64,000 nucleotides of DNA from the NCBI GenBank assembly GCA_026874595.1, contig CM049319.1, forward strand, positions 20,759,601 through 20,823,600, in the 5' to 3' direction. Below the pieces are notes generated by a model. That model searched no databases, had not been told where the DNA came from, and worked only from the letters and a program-made list of their open reading frames with translations. Positions 35,106 through 47,600 of this stretch are shown here, in pieces (within the stretch, counting starts at the first letter, position 1; each line of letters begins with the position of its first letter). The stretch comes from Sipunculus nudus (lineage: Eukaryota > Annelida > Sipuncula > Golfingiida > Sipunculidae). The position numbers and the translations under genes were made by a program.

Positions 35106-35764
35106 ACAGGAAAAAAGACAGAGGTGTGATACACGTGCTTTACCTCGAGTATCTTTTTATATTTAAATGATTTTGGCGTAGTTCTAAAAATCGTTAATAA
35201 GCTTTAACTGAACACGTGAACTTGCCTCCATATCCTCACCATTGCTTGATTTTCGCCTTGACGCTTTCCCCAGAGTACTTTCGTTCCTTATCGAACGCCG
35301 GCAGGTTTATTTCTCCCGGGTTCTCAAAAGGGGCTGTCATATTGCACTAAAACCCGGATTTCAGATATCGCATGTCGAAATTTAGGGTATATCAACAGTA
35401 TAGCGTAAATGATTTTTTTTTCTTTCAGCAAATGAACACAATGAGTAATATGAACAATATAATCAAGACCAGGAATTTCCATAACTGTGATACAACAGCA
35501 TAAAGAAGATAACATTTATCCAATTCAATTATTTACATATGATAAACTGAATCACCTTTTTTGTCCCAAGCTAAGGTGCTTCTCATTAAGATGCTGCTAA
35601 TTATATTTTCTTTACCTGCTTGTTTCGTATTGCCTTCGTGTTGACCTGAGGGTGACATTTCGGTACATTATATCTTTATTAAACGGCCACGCTTGTTATC
35701 AATATAACCAATCAAACAAGTCACCCTTACAAAGATTGTACTAGTTGTAATAACTAATACAAGG

Positions 35765-35945
35765 CACTCGCCATGGCTCGGACGTTGGCTCTCGATAGTC
35801 GGTCAGGGTGGAGGGAACCGGAGGACCCATAGAAAACAACGACATTGGACGGGCCACTACAACCCATTCTCATTGCAACGCCGGAAATCGAACCCGGGTC
35901 ACAAGCGGAGAGGGCCGAGCGTTTTACCACTCAGCTGTCCAATCA
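35765..35945 (-). mobile_element. tRNA-derived SINE
   Basis: On the minus strand a tRNA-like head has an A box in cagctgagtggta (35925-35937) and a B box ggttcgatttcc (35883-35894), ~31 bp apart, with cccgggttcgatttccggcg as the T-arm. A body (atgggttgtagtggcccgtc...) follows. These are internal Pol III promoter elements. It sits just outside the left inverted arm. Confidence 0.7.
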
Positions 35946-36883
35946 CTCTTTTGTCCCCATGTAATAATAGTCGGGTCGTAGGAGGGTTCGACATGGAAAA
36001 AATTAATTGGTAGAACGCTTATCTTGGTGTCATTCAATGCGAGCGCAAATTTGTAGAATTATTTATCCAAAATCCGGTTTTTGGATTTTTTGAGTGGTTT
36101 TAAATTTTCATATTTTTAAAATTAAAGTTAACATGAAAGTTCTCAATTACGTGATATAAGAAGGCCAGTTTTCCATTTATGCACATATAAGTAAGAAGTC
36201 ACTGAGAGAAGTGTACTTGGCTTACAGACTCTACAAGATTAGTCTTCAGGATTTTTTCGATTTATATTTAAATTTTTTGAAAAATATGAAAATACATTAA
36301 TATTCATAGGTGATTGGGCGTTTTTAGTTAGAGTCAGTTTAACATCCAATATTGTCCCATTAAAAGCATTTACCAATTGAGCTTCTTGTTTCAAACTTTA
36401 AAAGTAAATTTAATGTAATTTAAATTAAATTTTTAAATATGGGTTTATCTTAAATATTCTTTTCTAATAGACCCTGCAGGCTTTGTTCTACATACGAATT
36501 CAACAAGCTAAATTGACTTAAAATTGAATCAATTACCAAATGTTCTCTCTAATTTAAACATAGAATATTAAAATAAAATAAACATTTTTTTTTTATTTTA
36601 AATATTTGCCTTTAAATGATTGCTAAAATCCTTTGGCTTCAAGTAATTCAAAGAGTTGAATGTATCACGTTTAATATAATTGTGCTCTGTCCGGTACACC
36701 AATTTAAACATTGACTGGTGACCTCGGTTTCTCTTACTTAACCAATTTATTTTTTTTATTTTTAAATTACATGCTCATTATTGAAGACATTAGCAGACAT
36801 AAAATTTGTGAAAAATTTTATTTTTTCTTTTATTCTATCAATATTATTTCCATTCGTTTGTATTTATCATGAGGTTTAACCTA

Positions 36884-36951
<68 letters not shown>

Positions 36952-38390
36952 TGGAGAATTTTGTTTGAAGCACTTGAAAAGGGAGAGGCTTTATACCCCG
37001 GTTCAGGTCAACAAGTTCTTGGAGTGTTACTATTATAGACGTTTGAATTCACTGACAACTACCTAATGTGCAAAATGGATCCACAATGTCTATATTTTTT
37101 TTATTTAAGCGGTTTTCGTAGTTTAACATACAGAATTCCTGTCGAAAAAATCTTCAATTTTCGAATAAATCTTCAATTTTTCAAGGAAAATTAACACCGA
37201 GGGATACACCATCTAAATGAACAAGTACCCCAAAATAGAATATTTCTGAATATACCTGATGGGAAACATATAGCCAACATTCAATTGGTGTTCCCCTTCA
37301 CGTAATATTTGTTTAATCCAACTAGCTATAAAAAGTAATTAAATAAAAAATAAAATTTTAAATTTCTGATTTAAAATTCTATTATAATTTTGTTGCAGTG
37401 TAATGAGAAATATAGCTCTTGATCACATTTGCCAACTCTGGAAATGAATTATTACGAACAGTATAAAGAAATTTTAGATATTTTCATCAAAAATTAACAC
37501 CTGTTATATATTTATATGAAAAGTACAAAGGATTGCAAATTAAATTACCTTAATTCTTAGAGTGTCATAAACTCATGATGCACGACCAAGAAGTAATTTT
37601 GTAATCAGACTAGAGTATTTGATTACAGTATTGGAAAAATAGTTTATGGATACGTTTCATGAAATTTAAACTTAGTACTTTTGGCTATAAAAGTCCAGGT
37701 ATTATGTTTACTTTTTTTAAGTTTCAATGCATTATTTACGCGCAAGATATGAAATCTAATGCAAGTGAACTAAGGAAGGGAAGTGGTGTGAGATCCGCTA
37801 TATGAATGAGATGTTAGTGCCCGTTATGCTGAAAAAATTAACATGAGAAGAGAGGCGGGAGGACCATGCAGAAAAAAATAACTTAAGAACTGTTAAAATA
37901 AGTTAAGTTATTCTTTACTTTGCCTGTTGTGTATAAAAAAAACTTCATGCCTTGGATACAGCCAAGCAGATACCTTACGTATTTACATTCAGCGATCACA
38001 AAGTCACTTCAGTTATCACTTACGAGGTTCACACCTAAAACATGTTATGGTTATTATATCGGAACAACAAAATAAAAACGTTGACACGAGCAAATGTGAC
38101 TTTCAGATATTTAACCTATTCAGTTTCGAATCTGTTAATATATCCTATGTTTACCACCTCAAGCACAAAATGCCTGCAGTAATTAAACTGTACTCGTTTA
38201 TTTTCTATAATAAATGAAAAATACATGTATGCGAGAATGTTCATTATAGAAAAACGTTTTGATTCACAACTTGAAATGCTTTTATTAAATATTTTGCACT
38301 TTAATTTGAAAAGCCACAAAAGCACGAATTCACTTTTTTTTATTTTCATTTGTAAAGACTGTTTTCTAATAAGGCTATTGTTACACATGG
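35946..38390. other. Very AT-rich stretch in the spacer
   Basis: No gene. Short-period AT-rich sequence with an (AT)n run at 36887-36948; the ORFs here are low-complexity. The ORF at 38116-38487 (minus) overlaps the Gypsy relic only at its start. Confidence 0.5.
36887..36948. repeat. (AT)31 microsatellite
   Basis: Pure alternating AT run of about 62 bases. Confidence 0.95.
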
Positions 38391-38394
38391 CTCT

Positions 38395-38765
38395 ATTATT
38401 GTGAGCAGCAGTCTTACATGCGTCTGTGTAGTTTAGTGCGAGATTCTGAGACATACTGCCATAAACTAAGAGAATCAGGATTTTCACACAAGAGTTTTTC
38501 TTTAAGCAGTTTTAATGGACTGCGAACAGAGTGTCCAAAAATTAGTTCAAAGGGACTGAAACTCAAAGACTCTTGAAATGATTCTCTGACAGCAAACAGC
38601 AATAGGTGGATTTCTTCATCCAAGTCTTTCTGTGTGTCATAACAATAAGTCCTAATCATGTTTTTTAATGCCTAGTGAAAACGCTCGAGGGCGCCCTGAC
38701 CTAAGGATGGTATGGCGAAGAGCTGTACTGTTTTATACCTAGCTCAAACATAACCCAATTTTATG
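38395..38765 (-). mobile_element. Gypsy-type integrase relic
   Basis: Minus-strand reading gives ELGIKQYSSSPYHP, then after a 1-nt shift QGALERFH(stop)ALKNMIRTYC, then LLLFAVRESFQESLSFSPF and ELIFGHSVRSPLKLLKE. This is the end of a DDE integrase core, with the catalytic Glu in LERFH, followed by the FGxxxRSPL region of Ty3/Gypsy polyproteins. It is broken by a frameshift and a TAG in place of the usual Gln codon. No LTRs or other pol domains were recognised nearby. Confidence 0.8.
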
Positions 38766-38969
38766 TTACGGAACCTAATAACAACAGATCACGTAGTCGT
38801 GACGAGCATAAATTTTGTAATGGAGATAAAAAAAAATCAGATTCTGGTACTTTACACTTTATTTATTATACCTTGTAATTGTATTGATTTGCTGTTATAC
38901 TGTTGTTATACCGTGTAATTGTATTGATTTGATGTATTGTAATGTTAGGGTTGTTTTAAGAATGAATTA

Positions 38970-39005
<36 letters not shown>

Positions 39006-42000
39006 TTAATATATATATATTACAATTGAAGGGATTAAAAGAAAAAGCAGGGATATTTTATAAAATACATATCTTAAAATTAAAAATAAAATTAAATTTT
39101 AATTTAAAGATTCAAACATAGAAATTGAAATTTGTAAATGCTTCTGATGTTTCCAGCAGACCAAAATTATGTACAAAAGGTGTTCCGTTGGCTGTGATAC
39201 TCCCTCAAAATCTTTAATCAAAATTTAAGAATGACTTTTAGAAGACCATTAAAATGGTGCCTTTAAAACAAAGACGCATATCACACTGCCTCTGGCATAC
39301 TGTATGTGCATTAATGTAAAACTTGGACTTCTTGTATTACGAAATTAGGGACTTTCTATTTTAATTTTGATATATAGTATACCTATATTTAAAAATAATT
39401 TAAATTAAATCAATTTTTATTTTTAAAAATTAAAACATAGAAGTAGACTTGGTAGATGCTTCTAATAGGAGAAAATTATGTACAGAAAATGTTAAACTGG
39501 CATTTACACGAAATGCCAAATCAACTTTGAATATGGATATATTTCCATATTTTAAAATTCAAATTGAAATTGAAAACAAAATCGTGAAGACAAATTTTTT
39601 TAATCTCTCATTAAAGTACACTTCTATAGTGACTATGATGTGCTAATGTGCATTAATGTGAAAACGGGGCTTCTCATTTACTGTAATAAGGTACTTTACA
39701 ATGTTACTTTTTTTTTAAATAAAATTTAAAATCGCTTTAAAAAATGTTCCCTAAATCAGCTTTAAGCGGACTTTGGATATGTCATTCTACAATCTTGGTC
39801 ATATCGAATGATACCAAGGCCAGCTTTCTCCAATTTTTGTCAATGTACACCTAAAAATTAAAAAAAAAAATATATAAAAAATTAAAAATTTGAAATACAG
39901 TTTCGAAATTAATTTAAATGGATTTAGCACATCAAAGTTAGGTAAAGTGGTAGCGCTGATGAATTTAGTAGGTACCATTTCTCCACATAACAGTTTGGTG
40001 AACCCTTGACATAAACCCATATATTATCAGAAAATTATGTACCAGGGTTGATAAAAATGCCGATATCAAGCCTTTTGGACATTTTTTTAACAAAGGGTTT
40101 TGTTTTAAAAAATAATCTCCATGACTCACTTTAATAAAAAAAAAAGCCATCAAACCTTGTAATGACAGGGGTGCAGCAAACTCGGAATTTAGGGCTTGTT
40201 AGGGAATCGGCCCTAGGACGAGACCAGTGATTTTGTTAATTTGAGTTAAACAATACTCATTTAAGTTGTTAAAATATTGTTAACCAACCTTGGTGCTCTC
40301 ATTTGTAGCTTCAATGACAGATCTAGAGGTGTTATAAGGATTCATAACAAGGACAAAAAAATTTTTAAACCAGTGTATTATTTTAATAAGTGACTTTTTA
40401 ATTCTTCAATTCTTCTCTTTAGCTGTTCAAATACCTGTTGCATTAATTTTCAGGTAGTTTAGGATGAGGACATGCTAGATGAAAGATGTTTTTCCCTTAA
40501 TAGTTTATGTTAGAAAATAGAGATGTTTATAAATAATGACCAGACAAGGTACATGATAATTACCTAGATGAAAGGCTTTGGTCCGTCAATTGTTTTAATC
40601 AATTAAATCTTTTTGAAAGCGATATTGATGTGTCATCAATAGGAAATATTGGAAATAAAAAAAAGGGTACATAATTAGTTAGCAATACACAGACAAAAAG
40701 GAGACAGACATCGGCAACCGTGTCCTTATTGTCCTGATTGTACATATTGAGAGCTTAGCTTGGCATAGTGTGATGCATGGAGCGTATAACACAGGCTCGG
40801 ATTAGTACTAAATTTTAAAAATTGATAATCTCCCGTCATAATTAGTCACCAACAGAAATTATACAGTCATATGCGGTATACACATGCTGCCTTCTAACAT
40901 AAGTTTAAGCGGTTTTTTTCGGGGGGGGGGGGGGGGGTTGCAACCAAGAGATGTAACTTTGATGTTAAGCTGGAATGTGTGACCTATTGTCCAATAGTAT
41001 TGCGCAACATTCATCTTGAATGTGTAACTTTAATGCTTTCGAGGAAAATTGTACATGTAATGTTCAACTTTGAAGTTCAACAAAAACAAATGCTCTGTTA
41101 CCATTCCAACTATGTTCCGTTTGACTTTTAAAATGGCATTGAGAACATGGCTCGGACTCTCCTCTAAGTTTTCATTACCACAAAAGTGGTATATCAAATA
41201 AAGGGCACTCTTAAAAGTGGTATACATGCAGGAGATAAAGGCTCTCAACACGACTTCCTGGCCCAGTGGGTTAAATACTAATACGATGAAGCAATTTGAC
41301 TGGTGTACCTGCTTAGGAGCACATTTCCGCTGTGTGTGTATAAATTGGAGTCATTATTGAAAGATACTCCAAATAATTTTATCATAAATTATTTCAGTGA
41401 TTTGCTTGGTCGTCGAACTGCATAATAACATTAAAGCCACAAATTACAAATGTCTGAATTTAATGTGGAATAGTTTGTCGATTCTACAGCGTTAAACCAT
41501 TTCACATTGGTAGATGATTCGACATAAACTATGTTTCATCAGTAATTTTATAAAGGCAAAAATACACTGACACGACTGCCATGCATCAGGCGTTAAATCT
41601 TGTAAAAGTCGCTTCACTTTATCTAAATATCCCCCCCCCTTAAAACCTTTCTAAGGGGTTCAGACCAATCATTGCGGCCTGGACCCCCTTTTCTTGACCT
41701 GGGGACCTTTCTTCATGAGTATCGCTCCTAAACGAATGGACAAAACCTATTGATTGACTTCTTTATCCTGCATTTTAGAAAATGCGGCCATTTTTAGCCC
41801 TGTTCCCGTTTTAAAGTGTGTTAAAGACACAGAGAAACATATAAACAGTACCCCTTTTCTTCGTTTCTATGTTTTCATTCAGAGAAGTGAAAACATAACT
41901 TTGTAAACAAGCACTCACTTTTAATTTGTACCTTTCATAAATTTTAGTGTTATAAATTTAAACATTATTACATTATTACGTGGCTTGTGTAGATTGCACT

Positions 42001-42100
42001 TAACACAAAAATACCTCTTAACCTTAAGGTTACCGAATAAACTTTGTTTTTTATGGAGGTTCAGGTTTAATTTTCTTCAGTTTTACCTCGAAAATGACCT
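38766..42100. other. AT-rich repeat stretch in the spacer
   Basis: No gene. Contains an (AT)n run (38973-39020), a ~310-bp duplication (separate entry), a G-run (40921-40938) and a C-run (41632-41638). The ttctaaggggttcagaccaat block at 41650 resembles 16680 and 26040 in the segmental copies. Confidence 0.5.
39085..39720 (+). repeat. Tandem duplication of a ~310-bp AT-rich unit
   Basis: Units of about 310 bp share aaacatagaa(a/g)t(t/a)ga, gatgcttctaat/gatgtt, aaaattatgtaca(a/g)aa, tgtgcattaatgt(a/g)aaa and the Phe-free AT tail. They are diverged throughout. Confidence 0.6.
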
Positions 42101-42117
42101 TATAGTTTAAACTATTG

Positions 42118-42420
42118 GGTGGCATCCTCCTGCACTTTTTCTATCACTGTTTGGTTGGTTGATTGATCTGGCATGGATGCCTGATATTAACAAGCAGAGT
42201 CGACAAAAGTAGAATATTGATCTTGGCTGGCCTTTATTTCGGTATGACCTTTAAAATGACCTTGAAATTCAAAATTTCTGGTGGCATCCATACACACTTT
42301 TTTCTCCAAGCCATGGTTGATTGATCTAGCATGGATATCTGCTATAAACACTTAAAATTGAAAAAAAAATCAATTTTGGCTGGTCCACTATCATGACCTT
42401 TTTACAGTAGTGTTAGTTTC
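42118..42420 (+). repeat. ~170-bp tandem duplication
   Basis: Two units share ggtggcatcc(t/a), gcatggat(g/a)(c/t)ctg, gttgattgatct and ttggctggcc before a gaccttt block. Non-coding. Confidence 0.6.
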
Positions 42421-42639
42421 ATAGGTCGAAAAAACTAATAAACCGATTTCTTTTATATTACACATATGCACGGCTATGGATTGTAGGATAGAATTCAATG
42501 TTCATGATGTCACGGCATGTTTCCTTCTCAACATTTGATACGCAAATGGTTTCAACCAAGTTGTCTGGTCAAATCTGCGGAAATATATGAAACCTTGATT
42601 TTCAAGGTCAAATCTGTCGAAATATATGTTTTTGGCTCA

Positions 42640-42834
42640 GCTGACTGAAAGTCATCTGAGCTATAGTGAGCTATAGTCCGTCGTCCGTCCTTTAACAAGG
42701 CACAAAGCATAACCGTAAGACCTATAAACTTCTTACTGTACATCCAGGGAGGTCCATGCTCAAATGATCTTTTAAACCTGAAATAATGTCTCTGATACTC
42801 GAATCTTGCGAGCTATGGGTATCGTAAATACCCC

Positions 42835-42866
<32 letters not shown>

Positions 42867-44271
42867 AATTGATACAAAGTTCCAGCATCTGCATAACCAA
42901 TGCATTGATCGCCATGATTCTTTGCATACATAGTGATCGTTGAGTGTTTCATCAGTTCTTGCAGCCTTGTATCGCCACCTGTATTTTTTTTAAATGTTTA
43001 CGCATTTTTTTCTCTATTTTTGAGACAGTCAAATAGAGCGGTCATCTGTTAACAGGGCTCAATACGTCACAGTTGGACCTCAAATCATTCGTACTAAAAA
43101 TTCAGGGAGGTCCATGAAAAATCTCATTGGAAAACTGAAATAAAGTCCCCGTTAGCCATATCCTCCGAGCTATCGGGCTCGTAATTACGCCCAGACTATT
43201 AGAAATGTGGTACAAATGCCCCATTATCTGTATAACTATTGCATTGATCGCCATGATTCTTTCCATGCATATTGATAATTGAGTGTTCCATCATTTCCTT
43301 CACATTGGTGGCGCCACCTGTATTTTTTCGAAGTTTTACGCATTTTTTGTCTACTTTTGAGACCTTCAAATGGAGCGGTCGGCTGTTAACAGGGCACATA
43401 TCATAACCGTTAGACTTAAAATCTTCTTACTTTCATCCTGGGAGGTCTTTGAACAATCTTTGAAACTTGAAATTAGGCCTCTGTTTCCCATATCCTCCGA
43501 GCTATGGGGCTCGTACGTACCCCCCCCCCCCAATATTAAAAAAAATACAAAAGATCGAGTTGATGAATAACTAATGCATTGATCGCCATGATTCTTTCCA
43601 TGCATATTGATAATGGAGTGTTCAATCATTTCCTGTAGACTTGTGGGGCCACCTGTATTTTTTTTTATTTGTTAACGCATTTTTTATTGTCTGTCTTTGA
43701 AACCTTCAAATGAAGTATGGTCGTCCATTAACAGTTCACAAATCATTACCGTTTGACCTAGAATCTTCTAACTTGACGTCTTGGGAGGTCCATGAAAAAT
43801 CTCCTTGTCTCTGAAGGTAGGTCTCTCTTACCTATATCCCCCGAGCTATGGGGCTCGTAAGTGTCCCAAGAATAATTAAAAATTTTATACACTTCACAAA
43901 TCGTTACCGTTTGACCTAGAATTTTTTTACTTGACTTCTTGGGAGGTCCATCAAATATATCCTTGGAAACCTGAAGGTAGGTCTCTGTTACCTATATCCT
44001 CCGAGCTATGGGGCTCGTAAGTACCCCCTAGAATAATTAAAAAAATGATACAAAAGTTCCAGTATCTAAATGACCAATGCTTAGATCGCCATGATTCTCT
44101 GCATGTAAAAGAAAACTGTTAGTGGAGTGTTTCATCAGATTCCGGGGACATGCTGTTCCAACTGTATTTTTTCGAGTACAAACCATAACCGTTACATCTA
44201 GAAATTGATAACTTTTTTATTTAGGGAGGCCCTAGACCAGTCTCCCAGGAAACCTTAAATTTGGTCATAAC
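42640..44271 (+). repeat. Satellite-like array, ~330-bp units
   Basis: About five diverged units. Each contains gggaggtccatg, cctgaaataatgtctctg, tatcctccgagctatggggc, a homopolymer tract, gcattgatcgccatgattct and gccacctgtatttttt. A unit-like block recurs at 52075-52640. The minus-strand ORFs sharing NHGDQC come from this repeat and are not genes. The array is interrupted at 44272 by a LINE. Confidence 0.75.
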
Positions 44272-44302
44272 TTTTTTTTTTTTTTGTTTTTTTTTTTTTT
44301 TT
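44272..44302 (-). other. Poly(A) tail of the LINE
   Basis: Thirty T residues with one G at 44286 on the plus strand, at the junction between the satellite array and the LINE 3' UTR. Confidence 0.85.
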
Positions 44303-44607
44303 ATTGAAACAACTTATAAACAGATACAAAAGAACATACAAATAGACATATATGAAAAGATACAAATACATTCACATAGACAGACATAAAGCAAAACATG
44401 TATGTTTCTATATCACATATTTTTAACTCATAGATCTATAATCAGATGTTAGTTACAGTGTTTAATTGAGAATGATACATATATACATATACATATATAT
44501 ACTCCTGTTCATACATATGCACGCATACATACATATACGTGTTGACAAGGGTTCTAAAAAAATAAAACAGGAAAAGAAAATAGATTTATTTTTACTCTTT
44601 TTTGTTT

Positions 44608-47600
44608 CTAAAAGATAATATGAATATTGTCCCATTTTTCAATATGACTCTTGATTTTATCACGTTTCCTTGCAATATTCCTTTCTATGTTATGAACTTG
44701 TTCTACGTATATTTTGAAACTAATGTTTGTTGGCATTGTCTTGTTGCATTTGCAATTGTATATAAATTTTTTTGTTAACAGAAGTAGCATATCAATCAGG
44801 CTATCTTTTGTTGTGTTGAATATAAAAGATTTTATATCAAACATCTCTTCATTTATACCTTTATGTAGAGTTGATAACCAATTTTTTACGTGAAATATTA
44901 TCTTTTTAGTTTCTCTACAATGATAAAAAAGATGTAACAATGTTTCTTTTTCAGAATTGCAGAAGATGCAAAGTGTTGTTTCCTTTTTTCCAATGATAAA
45001 TAAAAATGGGTTCAAAGCAATACATCTGTGAAGTAGTTTAAACTGGAACATTCTCAGTTCTTCTGATATGGTTATTTTTTTAATATTCTGAAATGCTTCA
45101 AATACTATTTCTTGATAATCTCCTTGCATATCTCTGTTCCATTTTTCTACAACTTTTGAAGGTTCTGTATATATCTTGAGTATTAATTCTTTATATATTG
45201 TGTTTGTTACTTTTTTCATTTTCTTAACTATTTCTAAATTTGAATTATAGACTGTTTTTGTTATTTTATCTGTTACCAGTTCTTTCTTCCACCTGAATGG
45301 GATTGCATCCACTATACTCATGTATTGCATTTTCTTGATATTTACTTTAGTTTTATCTGTTAATTCTCTGTGGGACAGGAAGACATATTTTTCTCCATTA
45401 TACTTTGTGATATCTTTTATACTTGTTATTCCAGCTATATGCAAAGTTTTATTATAAACTATTTTGTTACCAACTTTTATATGAGAGTTGAAAAATAATA
45501 TTTCATTTAGAATTTCATCACAAGTATTTACATGTTTAAAGTTATATTTGCCCCAAATGTTGAGTACCTTTCTCCAAAATGGATGACATGTATTGCTAAA
45601 ATGGCGAAAATCATCAGATTTTAAATTACATTGGAATATAAGGGGTCCTAATTTTTTAAACTGAACATTGACTATTTGTCTCCATCCCTCATCTGTTTGT
45701 CCCGAGACAAATCTTTTAATCCATCCAATTTTTAATGCTTCCATTTTGGATTTTAGATGTATCATATTGAGCCCCCCTTTATCCATTGGCGCAATTAAGG
45801 TTGTTCTTTTTATCTTTTCTTGACCTCCCCAGATAAACTTATACAAGAGTGCTTCAATTTCTTTTAAATAATTTAGCGAAGGATTTGGTAAAACTTGAAA
45901 TGCGTAAGTTAATTGTGACAAGATATGGGCTTTTATAATAGTAATTTTACCTGAGAGAGACATTGTTCTTGTTGCCCATATATTTAAAATGGCTTTGATT
46001 TTACTTAATATTTCTTTGTAATTGATATCTTTCATTTTTCGCCAATATGGGTGTATATATATACCAAGAATCTTTATGGGTTCTGTGCACCACTTAAGTA
46101 CTAAATTTTTCATACTGTCACCTATATTTTTAGTGTTTTCTATTACTGGCATAATAACAGTTTTATCTAAATTCACCTTCAGTCCAGATATTTTTTGAAA
46201 ATTTTGAAATGTTAAAATGGCTTCTCTTATTGATTCTTGCCCACCTGTGAGGAAGAGAGCAGTATCATCTGCATATTGGATTAATTTATGTTCTTTACCA
46301 GCAACATTTATCCCTCTTATTTTTGTATTGTTTCGTATTTTAATTGCCAATATTTCTGAAGCTATTATAAATAAGTATGGAGAAAGAGGGCATCCTTGTC
46401 TAACACCACGCGTTACTGGAAAATAGTTTGTTGCCCATCCTCTGTTCATTACACAGCTACTGATGTCTGAATATAATATGTTAATCCATTTCTTAAAAGC
46501 AGATCCAAAATTAAACATATGTAAAGTGTTTTGAATATGGGACCATTCTAAAAAGTCGAAAGCTTTCTCAAAATCTATTGACAAGAGATAACTTTCTATA
46601 TTATGTGTCTTTGAATAGGCAAATAAATCTATAATTTTTACTATATTTTCCCCAATGTATCTATTTTTAATAAAACCTGTTTGGTCTGGACTTATTAAAA
46701 TGTGTAACACTGATTTTAGTCGATTTGCGAGGGTTTTGGCAATAATTTTATAATCAGTGTTTAACATTGAGAGAGGGCGCCAGTTCTTTAAAACTAGAGT
46801 ATCTTTATCTTTCTTTGGTATTAGGCAAAGGATGCCTTGACACATAGTGGTTGGCAAGGTTCCAGTTTCAAAAGAGTATTTTATTGCATTTATATAGTAT
46901 TCTTTAATATGATCCCAAAAAACTCTGTAAAATTCAACAGGGAAGCCATCTGGACCTGGTGTTTTCTTCATCTGAAGCGATTTCAATGTACTAAATAGCT
47001 CTGCAGGGTTAATTTCTTTGTCGCACATTTGTTTATCTTCCTGTGGCAGGATTCTAATGTTATCTAATAAATCATAATTATCTAAAGAGTTTTCCCGGTT
47101 AACTGTGGACTCTGTGGTTGTATATAGAGATTTATAAAATTTAACCTGTTCTTCTAGAATATCTTTTGTATCACTTAGTATTTTACCATTATAATCTTTC
47201 AGTTTGTGAATCGATTTTTGTTCGTAGTTTCTTTTTTCCATGTTTAAAGAGTATTTTGTTGGTTTGTTTCCTTCTGTATACCATTTACATTTACATCTTA
47301 CCATGGCAGCATCTGTTTCTTTCTCAACAAATTGTTTGTGTTTATTGACTGTAATTTCCCATCTTAATTTATCTGCAATACTGTTTGTTAAGTTATATTG
47401 GTGTTGAGCTTTACAGATCTCTCTCTCTAAGGCTATCATTTTGTTATTATAATTTTTCTTTTTGTTTGCTGCAAATGATATGGTTTCTCCTCTGATTTGG
47501 CATTTCAGTGTGTCCCATAATAGGGCTGGATTTGCATCTTTATTGTTTAATTCTGTATGATGAATACATTTTTTAGTTTGATTTACATAATTTTCATCCT

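Larger units (their letters stand above)
27740..35720 (+). repeat. Left arm of a large inverted duplication
   Basis: Matches 54700-62160 in reverse orientation. Landmark pairs: 28030/61800 (gtacgaacacaatgtgttcg), 28960/61020 (exon 1), 31480/59690 (tctaataatcacacacac), 31829/59183 (exon 2), 33470/56430 (exon 4), 34237-35105/54995-55866 (exon 5) and 35680/54730 (aaacggccacgc). Both sides carry insertions and deletions, including a MITE and a missing exon on this arm. Confidence 0.85.

Noticed and set aside
42722-43629. Three related minus-strand ORFs sharing NHGDQC
   Set aside because: They are the same frame of successive satellite units, lack a common start or end, and are interrupted in other units.
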